Positions 15,001 through 27,369 of a stretch of DNA of 64,000 nucleotides are shown piece after piece (position 1 is the stretch's first letter; the number at the start of each line of letters is the position of its first letter). The stretch lies in NCBI GenBank assembly GCA_022577435.1, contig JAKOON010000050.1, positions 1,966,001 to 2,030,000 on the forward strand. Direction: 5' to 3'. Origin of the DNA: Embiotoca jacksoni. Lineage: Eukaryota; Chordata; Actinopteri; Embiotocidae. The position numbers and the translations under genes were made by a program. The notes under the pieces were generated by a model, which worked only from the letters and a program-made list of their open reading frames with translations, was not told where the DNA came from and searched no databases.

Positions 15001-18000
15001 CCTTGGATCATAGTTTGAAATGGAAATGACAGACAACAATTGTATGCGACCCTTCAGAATGTAATATAATTAGTTTTACCACCCCATGTAATCGCACAAG
15101 GCTTGGAGTGTCAATAGTTAATCTGCAAACTGGATCATAAACAACCTGATTACATTTTTTAACTTACTTTCAAAGACCTAGTAACAGTCTGCCAGACAGT
15201 CTCGCAGGGAATTTAATGTTTTTACTGAAGTTAGTGAAGTACATATTGTCTCTGAGGTGATCTCCAACTGGCACAAATACCACCAGTCTAATATTAGGAA
15301 TTCTGATATTGACTGTGTAGTCTTAAGTATGTATTTAACTTATAAAAAAATCAAGAAATCTAAACATGTTGCACTGTCCTGTCCTGATGGCTCAAGCAGT
15401 GTCGCATATTCACAAATAGGTTAGAAATGTTGTGTTGTAGTAGCGACCGCAGAACGATACTCTACTGTACAGCAGCATTACATCGTGTTATTTGTGTAGA
15501 AGCATAACTTCTTTTTAATTTAACTCCTAATTGTTTAGGTTGGTTTGGTCAAGTTTGAGAAAAGCTGCACATTTCAACGACATACCAATTACTTACAGCT
15601 AAATATTTCAGCCGTTTCACTTATACATTTTGCCACTTCAACAATGTTTACTTTTTTTTTTTTTTTTTACCGTGTTTACTTTAATCTAACTTTTCAACTG
15701 TCAATCCAATAATTTAAACATCTCCAATGTTTATCAATGATTTATTTATTTTTGTTTTAGCTATTTTAGCCACTTGTCCAGGACTTTTGCCTTAATGCAA
15801 TAATTCTGTTTCAGTTGATCAATAACTTTAAACTATTTAAAGACACCAATAACTACTTATTTCAAACATGAGCCCAATACTTACATAGACGTGTACTTGC
15901 TCAAACTTAATAACACAAGCATTTGTTATGGTTCACTTGGGTACTGTATTTTCATAGTAGCGAACTAATATAATCAGAACATTGATACAATTGTAATAAT
16001 AAATACTTTTTCTCAGACAATGGAAACGTACGGTAAATACACTGTCATGCAACGCTTACCGCAGTCATCTAATTGGCAGCGGTCTGCTCTCTTCAAGTGC
16101 CATTCCAGTTAGTTCACTGTTATTATGCATCCTGATGTGCATACAGTGTACTGAAGCAAGTGATTCCTTTCAATGCGTGTTGTAATGTTTTAATCACACC
16201 TCTAGTGCTCTCGTTCTGGTGAGATCTTTGCTGTGGCTGAAAAAAAAAGTCAAAAAAATATATTTTTGGCTCATCAAAACTGACATTTCTGTCAATGATG
16301 TGGTGAGAAAAGACATGTTTACCCAACCTCCATTTAGAATGAAGTAAAAAGTGCAAAGTAAATGATGGATATAAGATTCAGGCATGACTCCAAACAAGCG
16401 TCGCTGTTATCTGGGGCAGCTTGCTGTAAATTACCCCGCCTCAGTGGTTGTTTTGTGCATCTGTGAGAGCGCTCCTCTCTCTAATCTTGTTTCCGCTATC
16501 CACTCTCCAAAGTGTTACAGCCATAATTAGCCTAGATTAATGAGGAGGCCACTTGAAAATGAAACATATGAATAATAAAGGTGTTGTTATACAAACACCG
16601 TTTCATCTTTCATTGTAATCTCATGCAGAACTCATGGGACAGTAAAAAAAAAAAAAAGCATGTTATCAGATTTATTAAGGCCACGCTGACTATTTGCACC
16701 CATGAATATTGATGAAATGGAGCACCAGACTTTTTTTTTTTTTTTTTGGCTTGTCTTCTTATATAATAAACTAAAATCTATATTCATTGATAACATTTAA
16801 GACCCTTCATAAATCAATGAAGTATTTTTATGAGCAGGACTTGGAAAGAAAAGAAAAAACGTCCACACCATGCGTCCACGTCCAACATTGCTCCTTTATC
16901 TCTGCCTGATTGACAGTATGACTTGCATTCACACTGGTCAGAATTCATTGCGACTGCCCGCTTTCTACCATCCTCAACGCTTACAGATAATTAAACCCAC
17001 GGGAAAAGAGTGGGCGTCTTCTGAGAGATAGCCGTGGCTAAGGAGAATAACTGTGAGTAGCTCTATGAAACGATCATAGTGCAAACATTGGCTCCTCTTC
17101 ACTCAGACACCCCTTCATACGCACTGTGTACATGAACAGTGCATACGTGAGGGCGTCTTTACTTTTACTTTTCTCCTTAATGTCGGAGTAAGTACCACCA
17201 GAATTAATAAAACCCATTATTAGACATAAAAAATATACCCAGTCATTGATCTGTTAAAGTCTTTAGATATTCTGTTTGCACCGTTTTTTGCTTTTTAACA
17301 CTGACCACGAACTTTGCGGCAGACCGATAAATGAAATATTCAGTATTTTGCTGAGGCTCGTGTGGAGTATTACCACTGAGTTGCTGCTGATAAGAAACAT
17401 ACCCCAAAAATGCGATGAATGAGTAGCAGTCGTCTCTGATGTCAGAATGAAAGAGCCCATGTATTTACTTCATTTCTACATCTCGAGATAGCTTCCTCGA
17501 TGGGCCAATGTTGCAGAAATTACTTCTGAAAATGGCTGCAGGAAAAGAGAATTTAATGTCTTTTTGTGTGTGTGCTGTGTGCACGTGTGTGTTGTTTTCT
17601 CCCTGTCAAGGTTTCCTAAAATGAGAAGCCCCATCGTTCAGCTCCCCCTCTGTGCAAAAAAAAAAAAAAACGTTGCTTTGTACCATGTTAAATTTAGCAT
17701 GACAGGATGAAAGTTAATTTCCACATAAAACAATTGTGCTGATCTCTGATTTTGGAGCAACAAAACACAGAGCTCTGTGAGACCAGTGAAAAGTGGAGAG
17801 AAAGTGGAACAAACTTTTCCTCAGAATCCAGGCCAATGCTTTACCCCCTTTGCCAAGTGCTTTTTTTTTAATTAATTTATTTTTATTTTTGTTGCTTTAA
17901 AAAAAAAAAAAAAAAAAAATTTAAATAAAAAATACCAGTGATGTTCTATGATTAGGTCTTTGTTTGAAGTAAGCAGAAGCCCACACACAACTACTTTTCT

Positions 18001-21000
18001 CTTAATTGGGGTTTTTAAAAGATGAGAGTGGGCAGGAAGACGGAGAGAAGAAAGCTAAATTTGATCTCCAGCAAAAGGCGGAGAGAGCACGTCTTCAAGC
18101 CACTCAACATCTGACTCGCTGGAGATCAAGTTTAGCTCGCTTTAGAACTCGTATCTTTATGAGCGTGTGATGCTTTACAGTGTGGCGCGTCCTCGAAGAA
18201 TAAGTAAAACCCCCTTCAGGAGATATAGTAGATAGTTGACTAGCAGGCATTAACAAAGGCACTTCATGTGTTTGGCAGCACGGGTCCTCGTGGCCTTGGC
18301 AATTCACAACCAGGCCTGTTTGATCTATAGAGAGCGCACCGTGGATGTCAGCTCCGGGACCGGTTATTTCCCCGGGGAACAAGCCAGTGGGGACAGCAGA
18401 ATCCACGAGGCTAAAAATATGTTTGTGAGTGGCCATTACAGGTATAAAGTCGGATGTGAAAAGCGGAAAGGCTTTGAAATGCTAAATTCGTGTCTGCACT
18501 CTGCATGTCACTGATACTGCTCTCAAAACGGATGATTGTCATCCTCTGCGATTTGCTCCATTTCACTTGCATATACATGTATTTGCACAATTTGATGTGT
18601 CCATTACATGAATAGATGGAGGAGGCCTAATTATCTCTACTTGCAGCACAGAGAAAATTGCACCATGATTGATGACATAGTTCGTGTACTACAGTATCAT
18701 AAAGGCAATGGGACTGTTATCGGCGAACGATACGATAAGTATCATCGCCGACTGGAATCAGGCAAAGACATAATATTACCGAATAGCTTTAGCATTGTGT
18801 GCAATTCTCAAGCTAAAGTGGAATACATCTGCATTAATGCGCTGTACTCTTTTTTTTTTTTTCTTCTTTTTTTTTTTATCTACCTTTCCTTCGGCCAAAT
18901 TGCCTATCATTTGTAACCCTGCACGTAAGAAAAAAAAATGTTAAACAGATGCTTCTCCTTATCAGCAGCCCGTTCAAATTCTTTCTGTGTTCCACCTCCT
19001 CTTGATTAAGAGTAGCCCCGGACACAAAAGAGCAAACACGCTTATCGGACAGGGATCAGGGAAGAAAAATAACCCTCGCCGTGAAGGCACCTCTCCGCCC
19101 GCTTTTCCGCGACTCGCTCAGCATGCGGAGGGAGGGGACGAGCGGTCGAGGAGGACACGTGCGGGGATGAGGAACAACTTGTCAAGATGGTGGATGATAA
19201 ACACAGAGCTCCATGTGGGTGGAGGAACTAAGTGAGACCGCTTGCCCCTTGGGTGGCTTTACCCACATTCGGGACAAATGCGACGCGCGTCGCATTGACA
19301 TTCATCATTCAGACCTTTTTGGCAAAGTTTTACCTCACATCAGTCACAGTTTGTGAAGGATGCGGTCTGCAAGGGCACCGACACCAGAGCTTTAAAGAGC
19401 CAAAGTATACAAAATGATTACGATAACTGCCTCGGTGCAAGCTCCTCTTTACCTATTGTCTTCAAAATAGGTCTCTGTGAAACTGAACGCACGTAAGCTG
19501 CTATAAAAAAAAAAAAAATCCAGAAGGACTTTAAAGATCTTGGCAGGAAGACCGTGGCTGCCTGCATTCTTCACAGTCTTTCAGTAAACTTTAAAGGGTG
19601 AGGCGAGGTAGCATAAATGACACTGGCAAGATGCAATGTGATTTCACGGATCTAAGAATAAACCAAACTGTTGCCTCACCACGCTCGCGAGTATAAGTTG
19701 TGTTGGATTTTTGCTAATGAAGTGTTGAGGCCAGAAATCGTGCAGGATGTCACCACATCTCATCTATCTTCTCCCTTCAGGTTTTCTAGTTCTATCCACT
19801 TTGCTCAAATTAAATCGAAGTCATGAATTTAAGATCTAAAAATTCAACCATGATGAGATGGTTGGGACACTTTGGGACTCCAAGCGTCAGAATGACATTC
19901 TGAATGATTAAACAAAATCATGACTTAAAAATGTCCAACCGTAGACACTGAAGCACTTTGTGTATTAAATACAGGTTGGGACAATGGCTGACACAAGTCA
20001 AGCCCACATAATAAAGAATTAATGAACTATTTTCCAGGGTGATGCATATGATGCCATGTTTAACAATCTGTCAGGCGAGCTCCCGACAGCCACTTGGTCG
20101 GGGTGATAGATTTCAAAGCGGGATGAGACATCAATCACTGTCCCGCGGTGATTGGTTGTTTGTGTGTGCGGTAGTGGCCCTCCATCTCAGGCAAGGCGAA
20201 GGTTGGCTGATTGCTCTTTCTGCCTCCCCACATTCATTGTATCTACCTGACACCATGTTGTACACCCAATGCTGAGCGTGGAAATGCTTATTTACACTTG
20301 GCTGGGCCAAGCCTCCACATATGCAATATCATTTGGGTGTCTTGAAGCTGAATTGGCTGGTTTGCTGGTGTGAGCAGAGTAGGTTTAGTCGTCGTGTTAT
20401 TGCCTCCCCGGCTACTTTTGTCCATTTATTCGGCGATGGCTTAGATGGAGGAGTGTTGGTTGTTTGTTTTGCTGGCCTGCCTGTCTTCCGGCCCGGCTGC
20501 TACGATAGCTGACTGACAAGTGGTTAAGATGTCTCTTTGTGCTTATCAAAAAGTTGGCACATAAGGGTGAAAAGCTTTGCTCTCTATCTGCTTTGAAGCT
20601 GCAGCACAATTCTGGTTTTGGAGCCACAACAACAGCAGAAAGCACACATGCAGTTACAATAGTGTATAAAAATACACTCTGCAATGACATTTGTGTGATC
20701 AAAACCTCCAATACCTATCGTCGAGATGCAATGATAATATTGTGTCTCAACACTTTTATAAATGTCCTTTTCCTGTGTTGTGTTTCGTGCATCATTTTAT
20801 TATAACTAAAAAACATTATGTCTGCAATGTTTATCTCTGTTCTGCTTATCCTCTTGTGTTATTATCATCTTTGCTTGAGTTCTTTTTCAACTGTATTTAG
20901 GAGCTTTAGTGCTGGCCATCTAAATAGGGGTTTCCAAATCGTATTATTGTTTGGTATTTGTTTCAAGTTTTGTGGCACGTCTACTCCATAAAAGACTGGT

Positions 21001-21590
21001 AAACACAGTTAAAGCCGCACCGTTAATGTGTTGTCAAAGCCACCGAACAGCGAGGCATGTTTACTGACTCAGTTTATTTTGTCAAATGAGAAGACGTTTT
21101 TTTTCGTATCGCAGCACTGTATGTTTTTGTCCTGACGGAAATTAAGAGATGAGAACTGACGACAGGAGATGACACCTTGAGCAGACTTATTAAAGGAGCA
21201 TGCTGGTTTTTGCATTCTTGATGCAGGCCCTTTGTCCTGTGGTGCAAGTATCATTAGCTGTTGAAAGAATTTAAATACACCTCGGCTTTTTTTTTTTTTT
21301 TGGGGGGGGGAGTAATCTCAGCACGTGGCGTGGATTTATTCCATGTTTCCAAAATGCTGGAGTGAGAGATTGCCTCTTCAGAGAGGTCGACAGTTGAGTG
21401 CAATGCTAAATGGCAGCTGCTGGTAAACCCAGTTATTGAAATCTCCCAGTTCAACTTTAAACACATCATGTTGCAGTTTTAAGTTTTAACCCAAAGTTCT
21501 GCATTCAAATCTCCAGTATTCAGGGATGTGAAGCATCTCCTCCAACAACTCTGTGAAGCTAACCTTAGTTTAAGAAAATACAGTACTTTA
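8100..21590. other. Long gene-free desert segment
   Basis: AT-rich sequence without exons I can recognise. It contains a (CA)n microsatellite at 8980-9010, many homopolymer A and T runs (for example near 10745, 15655, 16728 and 17900), and AT-rich stretches with clustered TAATTA/ATTA homeodomain-type motifs (for example 9340-9410 and 16500-16630) that might be enhancers. No tRNA, rRNA or transposase remnant was identified. Confidence 0.55.
8980..9010. repeat. (CA)n microsatellite
   Basis: About 15 CA units in an otherwise non-repetitive context. Confidence 0.96.
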
Positions 21591-21597
21591 AAATGGA

Positions 21598-21758
21598 GAC
21601 TTTATAGCCAAGCGGTTATGTGCAAATGTCAGCTGTGAGTCTCGGGTTCGATTCCCGGCCAACCAGATCTTTACTGCAGGTCATTCCCTTCCTCTCTTTC
21701 CCCCAATTTCTGGTCTGTTTCCAATAAATAAAGGCAAAAAAACAAAACAAAAAAAAAC
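21598..21758 (+). mobile_element. tRNA-derived SINE copy
   Basis: The head resembles a tRNA. TAGCCAAGCGG at 21605-21615 fits the pol III A box exactly, and GGTTCGATTCC at 21645-21655 fits the B box exactly, at tRNA-like spacing. The body then runs through a pyrimidine-rich TCATTCCCTTCCTCTC-type segment and ends with AATAAAGGC followed by an A-rich tail (21735-21758). This head-body-tail layout is that of a teleost tRNA-derived SINE. The T-stem side of the tRNA is preserved, but the element continues into a non-tRNA body, so it is not a tRNA gene. Confidence 0.8.
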
Positions 21759-24700
21759 AGATGGGGAGCATAATTTAAAAACAGGTGAAAGATGAAGACA
21801 GACGAGGAGTTCCAAGCGTACTTGTCCAGATTTGATCCCTTCTGGCATATCAATGCACATCCTCTTTGTCCTTCATGTATTAAATCGCTCTGGACTTTAC
21901 ATTTGTGCCTCATATTTTACATAAATGCGTCAACAGCTGAAAGTTTTCTAAGAAATACTTAGATATGTATGTGTGGCTATAGGGAATGGTAAGAAATAAT
22001 AGAAAGGGAATAAATATACACGCATTAAGTTTAGAAAATGAGCTTCGGCATGTCGGTCCACGAGAGTGTTGTGGTGTTTTAGTTTGAAAGATGGTCACGT
22101 GCGCCAGATCTCATTCTTTTGACACATTTTACTGCCATTTTCAGAGCATTTTTAATGCCATTATTTGCATAATCACATATTAATAGAGTTGCCCTAAACA
22201 CCCTTAAGCTAAATTAGTCGCCACTCATCTTGCCTGGACCTGGTAGTCATGTCCCATCTCTGTTTTAACATGAAGCAGTAAAGACAAAAAATAACATCCA
22301 TATGAGCTATCAGACAACCTACGTTATAATTGAATCTAAAACACAATATATTCATGAGAATAAATATTTATTTAGCAATGTCGCTTATGTGTTTGAAACG
22401 GGTGATAATTTGCACGAGGCAAAAGTCTTTCAGCCTTTGTCCCGGAATATCTCTGACATTAGATCCTACTGGTATGGTGTATTGATATTGGTATAGTCTT
22501 AACTGTAACGCCTCCTCCAGATGGCCCTCCTCAATTGAGCTATTCTTTTCCAGCATCCAGAAGAAGCAACGTGGGTGCTCAGACTCTTGGCAGTTACGTA
22601 TATTTGAAGTGTGTTGCTGCGCCCTTCACAGAATTAGTCATAGGGGTGCGAGCATTATTGGAGTCGAATTAGAACCCTGCTGTGTCTGAAAGCACATGAA
22701 TAATTGAGGAATTTTTAATCGCAAACAAAGAGGAGAGGTCAAATTAACCCCTGACTGACCTCTTATGCGATGAGACACGTGAGATGCACCGGTATGGGTG
22801 TGTTTTCTTTGCTTTCTTGCCCTCAACCTAACACCCCTATTTGTCATGATCAACAATTATCATGTTATTCATTATGATCCAAGGGGCACCAGCACACACC
22901 CAAAAAAATGGCAGAAAAGACACCTATTAATACAATTTTGACTGAAGTATATGAAGGACTTATGTGAAAATCAATAGCTAACGAGATATTAACTCAATAC
23001 TTTTGGCATATCTGACATATGAGTGGCACCTTTATGGTGCTCGGGAGACCACCAGGCCTTGCATCCCTCCTCAGCAGCCCAGCCGCAGTCCGCAGAGGGT
23101 TAAGTGGAAATGAAGAGCTAATATCCCCCCGGGTGGCGAGCTGTCTAGCTACGCTCAGCATGACTGACGACATGACCAATACATTCATTTCAGTTTTCCT
23201 ATTGTTCGCAGTATTGATGATCCACAAGGATGAAATCACTGTGTGGTGCCTGCCTGATTAGAATGCCCTTTCATTCTTCCAGGGGTCAATGATAATAACC
23301 AGATTAGCTGATTGCTGTCTGGGTCAACCTTTTAGTGCCATACTGTATGATTCAAACTGAAGCGGTGCTCTGATTATGTTTAAAATGTTTCTCTTTGTTT
23401 GACACTTACATGTTGTACACACAAACTATGGAACTCTCAAGTGCACTCGATTAAATCATCATTTCTTAAATTTATAAATGGGCCAATGAATAAAGAGACA
23501 ATTTAACCTATTATCAAAAGTCCAAATGCCAATTGATTATTATTGCTCTATTTTCGTCAGGTTTAACATTCTCTCTTTTTTTCAATTTAGACAGTTTCAT
23601 ATTCTTTGTTTGCCACCGGCGTTATCACCACAACAGCCTCCTCAGTTCTCAGCCAATCACGTGCTTCCTGTCAACAACTGCCAACAGATTCAGCCACTTA
23701 CCTCCTGTCAACTAAATCATCACAATAGTGCCACAGTCAAGTCATACATGTCAAACAGAAGCATCATCAAAATAAAGAATAAATAAATAAATATGATCTC
23801 CACTAAAACTGTTATTATGACAATAAGAAAAATTAATATAATTTCAAAATGATGGCTTTTTTTTTAATTCTTGTGTTTTCCCAATCTATTGGTCCAAAAA
23901 TAATTTAAACAATGTATTGATGTGTTATTTAAAAAAAAAAAAAAAAGTATTTAGTATTGAGCCCTTTGGGACACCATACTTGAGCCCGCTGGTATTTTTT
24001 TTTTTAACAGTAATGCTGAGAATGTAGCCGTAGAGAGTTTTAAATGAATATCTACAATTTGAGTATTCAGGACAAGCTACTGGCTTTGGACTTTATCAAA
24101 CTGACTCATCAAATATTTTTGAAGATGTCATCTAACAGACATAAAAATTCCTTTTATATGAAACGTATGAAACACCTTGAATCTGAAGCTTTTTAGTATC
24201 AGATGACATGGATAGATAGCCATTAATGCAATGAATGTGAGCGGAGATCAAGTGCATATTATACAATTAATCCCAATCGCGATCATTATCCGTATCGTAG
24301 CGGAAGCGTGTGATGGTTATATTTCAGAGTGGCACACGTCTTTTTGACGTTTCCAAAGCAACCACAACTTTCATCTTGTGAACTATCACCTTTCAGGTTG
24401 CCTCATTATATGCCCTGATCTTTTATGCAGGCGGGTAAAAACAGAAGCCTTGCGATGCTTTGATCTGTGGCACAAAAGCTCCCCAAGAACTGACAGTGTT
24501 TTAAGATGGAAACAGCGTTTGCTCGACCACGTTGGATTCAAATATCGTTTGATATTTTGATGCATTATTGACCATGAAACAAAAAGAAAATATTGACCTC
24601 ATCAAATATTGAAGGGGGGGGACACAGAAAAGTGTGTCGAGCAACAAGGCTGGCTGACATGTTGTCCTTTCATATGTGAAGAGATTTCATCCAGGTCGGG

Positions 24701-25108
24701 GGGGGGGGGGGGCATTGGGGAAATGCATTCACACTTGCAGGTGGAGATACACTGCCACTCTCTTACTTCAGTGTTAAAAAAAATATATATAATTTTATTA
24801 AATTAAATAATTTGTTCAAAGACATCAATAGCTGTAGGAGGCTTCCTTTTTATGTGTGGTTTGCTGATATTTGCTCCCTCTTCATCTCGGTTGTTCAGAC
24901 TGCCGTTTGAACAGTTAAACATCAACTCAAAAGTGTCCTCAGTTTGGGAATTACAAACTCCTAAGTGACTTCAAAAGCACTCCCTCAGTTTGTACCAACA
25001 AAGAACAGAATGTGATGATTCATCCGCCTCTCTCTTTTTGTTTTCTCGTTTTCTCTTTGGAGACATTTCGGTGACGCTAAAACAGACCCCCCCACCCCAC
25101 CCCCCTCA

Positions 25109-25113
<5 letters not shown>

Positions 25114-25155
<42 letters not shown>
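25114..25155. repeat. (CT)n microsatellite with flanking C-rich tract
   Basis: About 21 CT units preceded by an interrupted C-rich stretch (from about 25087). On the minus strand it reads as (GA)n plus G runs. Confidence 0.96.
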
Positions 25156-25157
<2 letters not shown>

Positions 25158-25992
25158 GTGCCCGTATGGCAATCAGAACATGCTGCAGACCAGGCCATTT
25201 TACAGAAACACACATTTATTTAACAGGCGTACTTCAATATTTACTCCATGTTTGCGACCAGCTTCCTCCTAATTGCCCCCATTCTTTCCTTCAACTTGTA
25301 TTAGCTTGACTCAACAAAGGTCACACAGGTGTTGATAATCAAGGCCGGTATTAAATATGTAGTGCTTAATTAACACTTTGATTTTTATTGGCTATCACCT
25401 GGGAATACAAATAACTGGTAATGTCAAGGAAATCAGGGCCCCCTACAAAATTAGTCGTCGGGTTCAAATGGATGCAGCTGCACATTTGGCTTCTCCAGAT
25501 AAGTTTGCAGTGGTATCGTACGAGTCGAATCGCGAGGCCACTACGGGGCATGAGAGAATTTTGGTTGCAAATGACTTCATTTCATTTTGCCCAGCAGATC
25601 TCACTGACGACATGATCTAATGAATCCCTTCTTCAAAGCAACAAATGAAATCCTCTATTGAACTTTGAACAACACACAACTTTTTTTTTTTTTTTGTACA
25701 CCCCACACGTGACCTCCCAGACAGTGAAGCTCATGACCTGCAGCTAGGAGTGCCAGGGTTTCATGACACAATCAGCTTGGTCACGCTTTAATTTAGAAAA
25801 ATATCGAAAGTAATGCAAGAAGAAGCACTTGTCGCCATGAAGTAAAAGGTTCACGAATTATGATGTAATCCTAATGATACATCCTTTAAACATAATGTTT
25901 GCTGTATCGCAGAATCTAGAATATCAACAGCATAGTGCTCCAGATTCAGAAGTACGCTCAGAGTCTATTTAATTGTTTACCCTCTTTCTTCT

Positions 25993-25995
<3 letters not shown>

Positions 25996-26027
<32 letters not shown>
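25996..26027. repeat. poly(T) run, 32 nt
   Basis: Uninterrupted T32. It could be the tail of a minus-strand retroposed copy, but no recognisable body lies beside it. Confidence 0.9.
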
Positions 26028-26030
<3 letters not shown>

Positions 26031-27160
26031 CATGCAAAAGAAAAGGAGCAGTTGTACTCCCCAGGATATATACTGAGAGAGCTTGGGTCTAAACAGAACT
26101 GTATTAAACTGGATGGTGAACCTCGTTTTTCTGCTTTGATGTGATTCAAAGATTTTTGAAAGGAGGTGAAGATTTTAAATCTTTTACAAACAGTGATTTG
26201 GCTTTTATGATGTGAAGAAGTTTCACCTGTGTGGGTGTTTCGGTACTGAAATACACTGTTTAATTTTATTTAATTTGTTTTATGTTATGTAGGACAATAG
26301 AGCAATTGAGGCTGGAGATCAGGAGAGGCAATGTTGGCTGCTCTTTATTTTCCACGCCACAGAGGAGTATAACTTCCTCCTCATCTGCAAATTAAAAAAG
26401 AATGACCTGAGAAGCTGCCTCTGTTGTAATGGAAATGTGGTCTGACATCAGCAGTGCATTTAGCAGAGGGATCTGTTTTGGCCAAGCACAGGGAACACTG
26501 AAGTACACTGAGGCTGAACTGGAACCGAGTTTGCTTTTAGTGTCTCTTTTTGAAAAATACGATGTGACTGACACGAATTGTCTTTGTGGCTCTTCGAATC
26601 CACCTCTCTTTAATTTGCTTTACAGTTTAAAAGCAACGTTTTAATGGCATCGTTATGTAATATGGTGACTCAAATGGAAAATCCACCCTAGAAATCTCGA
26701 TTTGAACACGAATGCAGATTTTTTTTCCCGTCTGCGCAACACAACAGACACGGCTGAGGTGCAATTTTGCAGATGTTCAGTTGATAGTGAATCAAAAAGA
26801 AAAAGCATGGCTTTGTGAAGACAAAAAAAAAAAAAAAAACAATGTGGAGGTGTGTTTGTGATAATAGTGTGTTGGATCTATCGCGATTAAAGTTGCTTTG
26901 ACTGACTGAGAAGTTGGTGATCACAGTGAATTGTTTTTTTCACAATCCTTTAAACTACTCACAGCCATGAGTCCATTTCATCTCTAAAACTCAGCTATCA
27001 ACATAGACTGGCTGTGCCGCACTTGTGCTCATTTCTTCAGTCTTCGATGTGATTTTAGTCTGGAAACTGGCTTTAACGTTCACTCTGACGCTGAAGGGTG
27101 CACCAATCACCGACCAGTGCCGGTGGCGATGACGTTGAAGCGTTTGTTTGTTTGTTTTTT

Positions 27161-27368
27161 TTAAATGGCCCGCAGCTGTGTTCAACCAAGTTCTATTTTA
27201 TTTCGATATTTTTTTTATATTTTTTTGGGATCATTGGTCATCATTCTTTAAAGAAACCATCACAAGCCTCCTTGTCACCAATGAGCCCAAAAAAAATGTG
27301 AAAATAAAATAGAACTTGGTTGAACACAGCTGCAGGTCATTTTGACCCAAGGACAACACGAGGGTTAA
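27161..27368. mobile_element. Palindromic MITE, piggyBac-like
   Basis: Two long arms are inverted copies: 27171-27212 (starting CGCAGCTGTGTTCAACC) and about 27290-27343 (ending GGTTGAACACAGCTG). The inner parts also pair, around GGGATCATTGGTCA and CACCAATGAGCCC, so the unit is close to one long hairpin. Outside the right arm comes GGTCATTTTGACCC and a terminal motif ending GAGGGTTAA, with TTAA at 27365-27368, the target site used by piggyBac elements. The left terminus is truncated but begins TTAAATGG at 27161. It is non-autonomous and encodes no protein. Confidence 0.7.
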
Positions 27369-27369
27369 A

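Larger units (their letters stand above)
21760..27160. other. Gene-free desert segment
   Basis: No coding exons could be supported. It includes a 14-G run near 24.7 kb, a CT microsatellite at 25114-25155 and a 32-T run at 25996-26027. The AT-rich stretch around 22130-22260 carries several ATTA/TTTGCAT-like motifs and could be a conserved non-coding element, but I cannot test conservation. Confidence 0.5.

Noticed and set aside
21598..21670. tRNA gene
   Set aside because: A and B boxes are good, but the sequence continues into a SINE body and an A-rich tail, so it is a retroposon head.
25378..25620. 80-codon plus-strand frame with balanced composition
   Set aside because: No family recognised and another frame overlaps it on the same strand. 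Not enough to call an exon.
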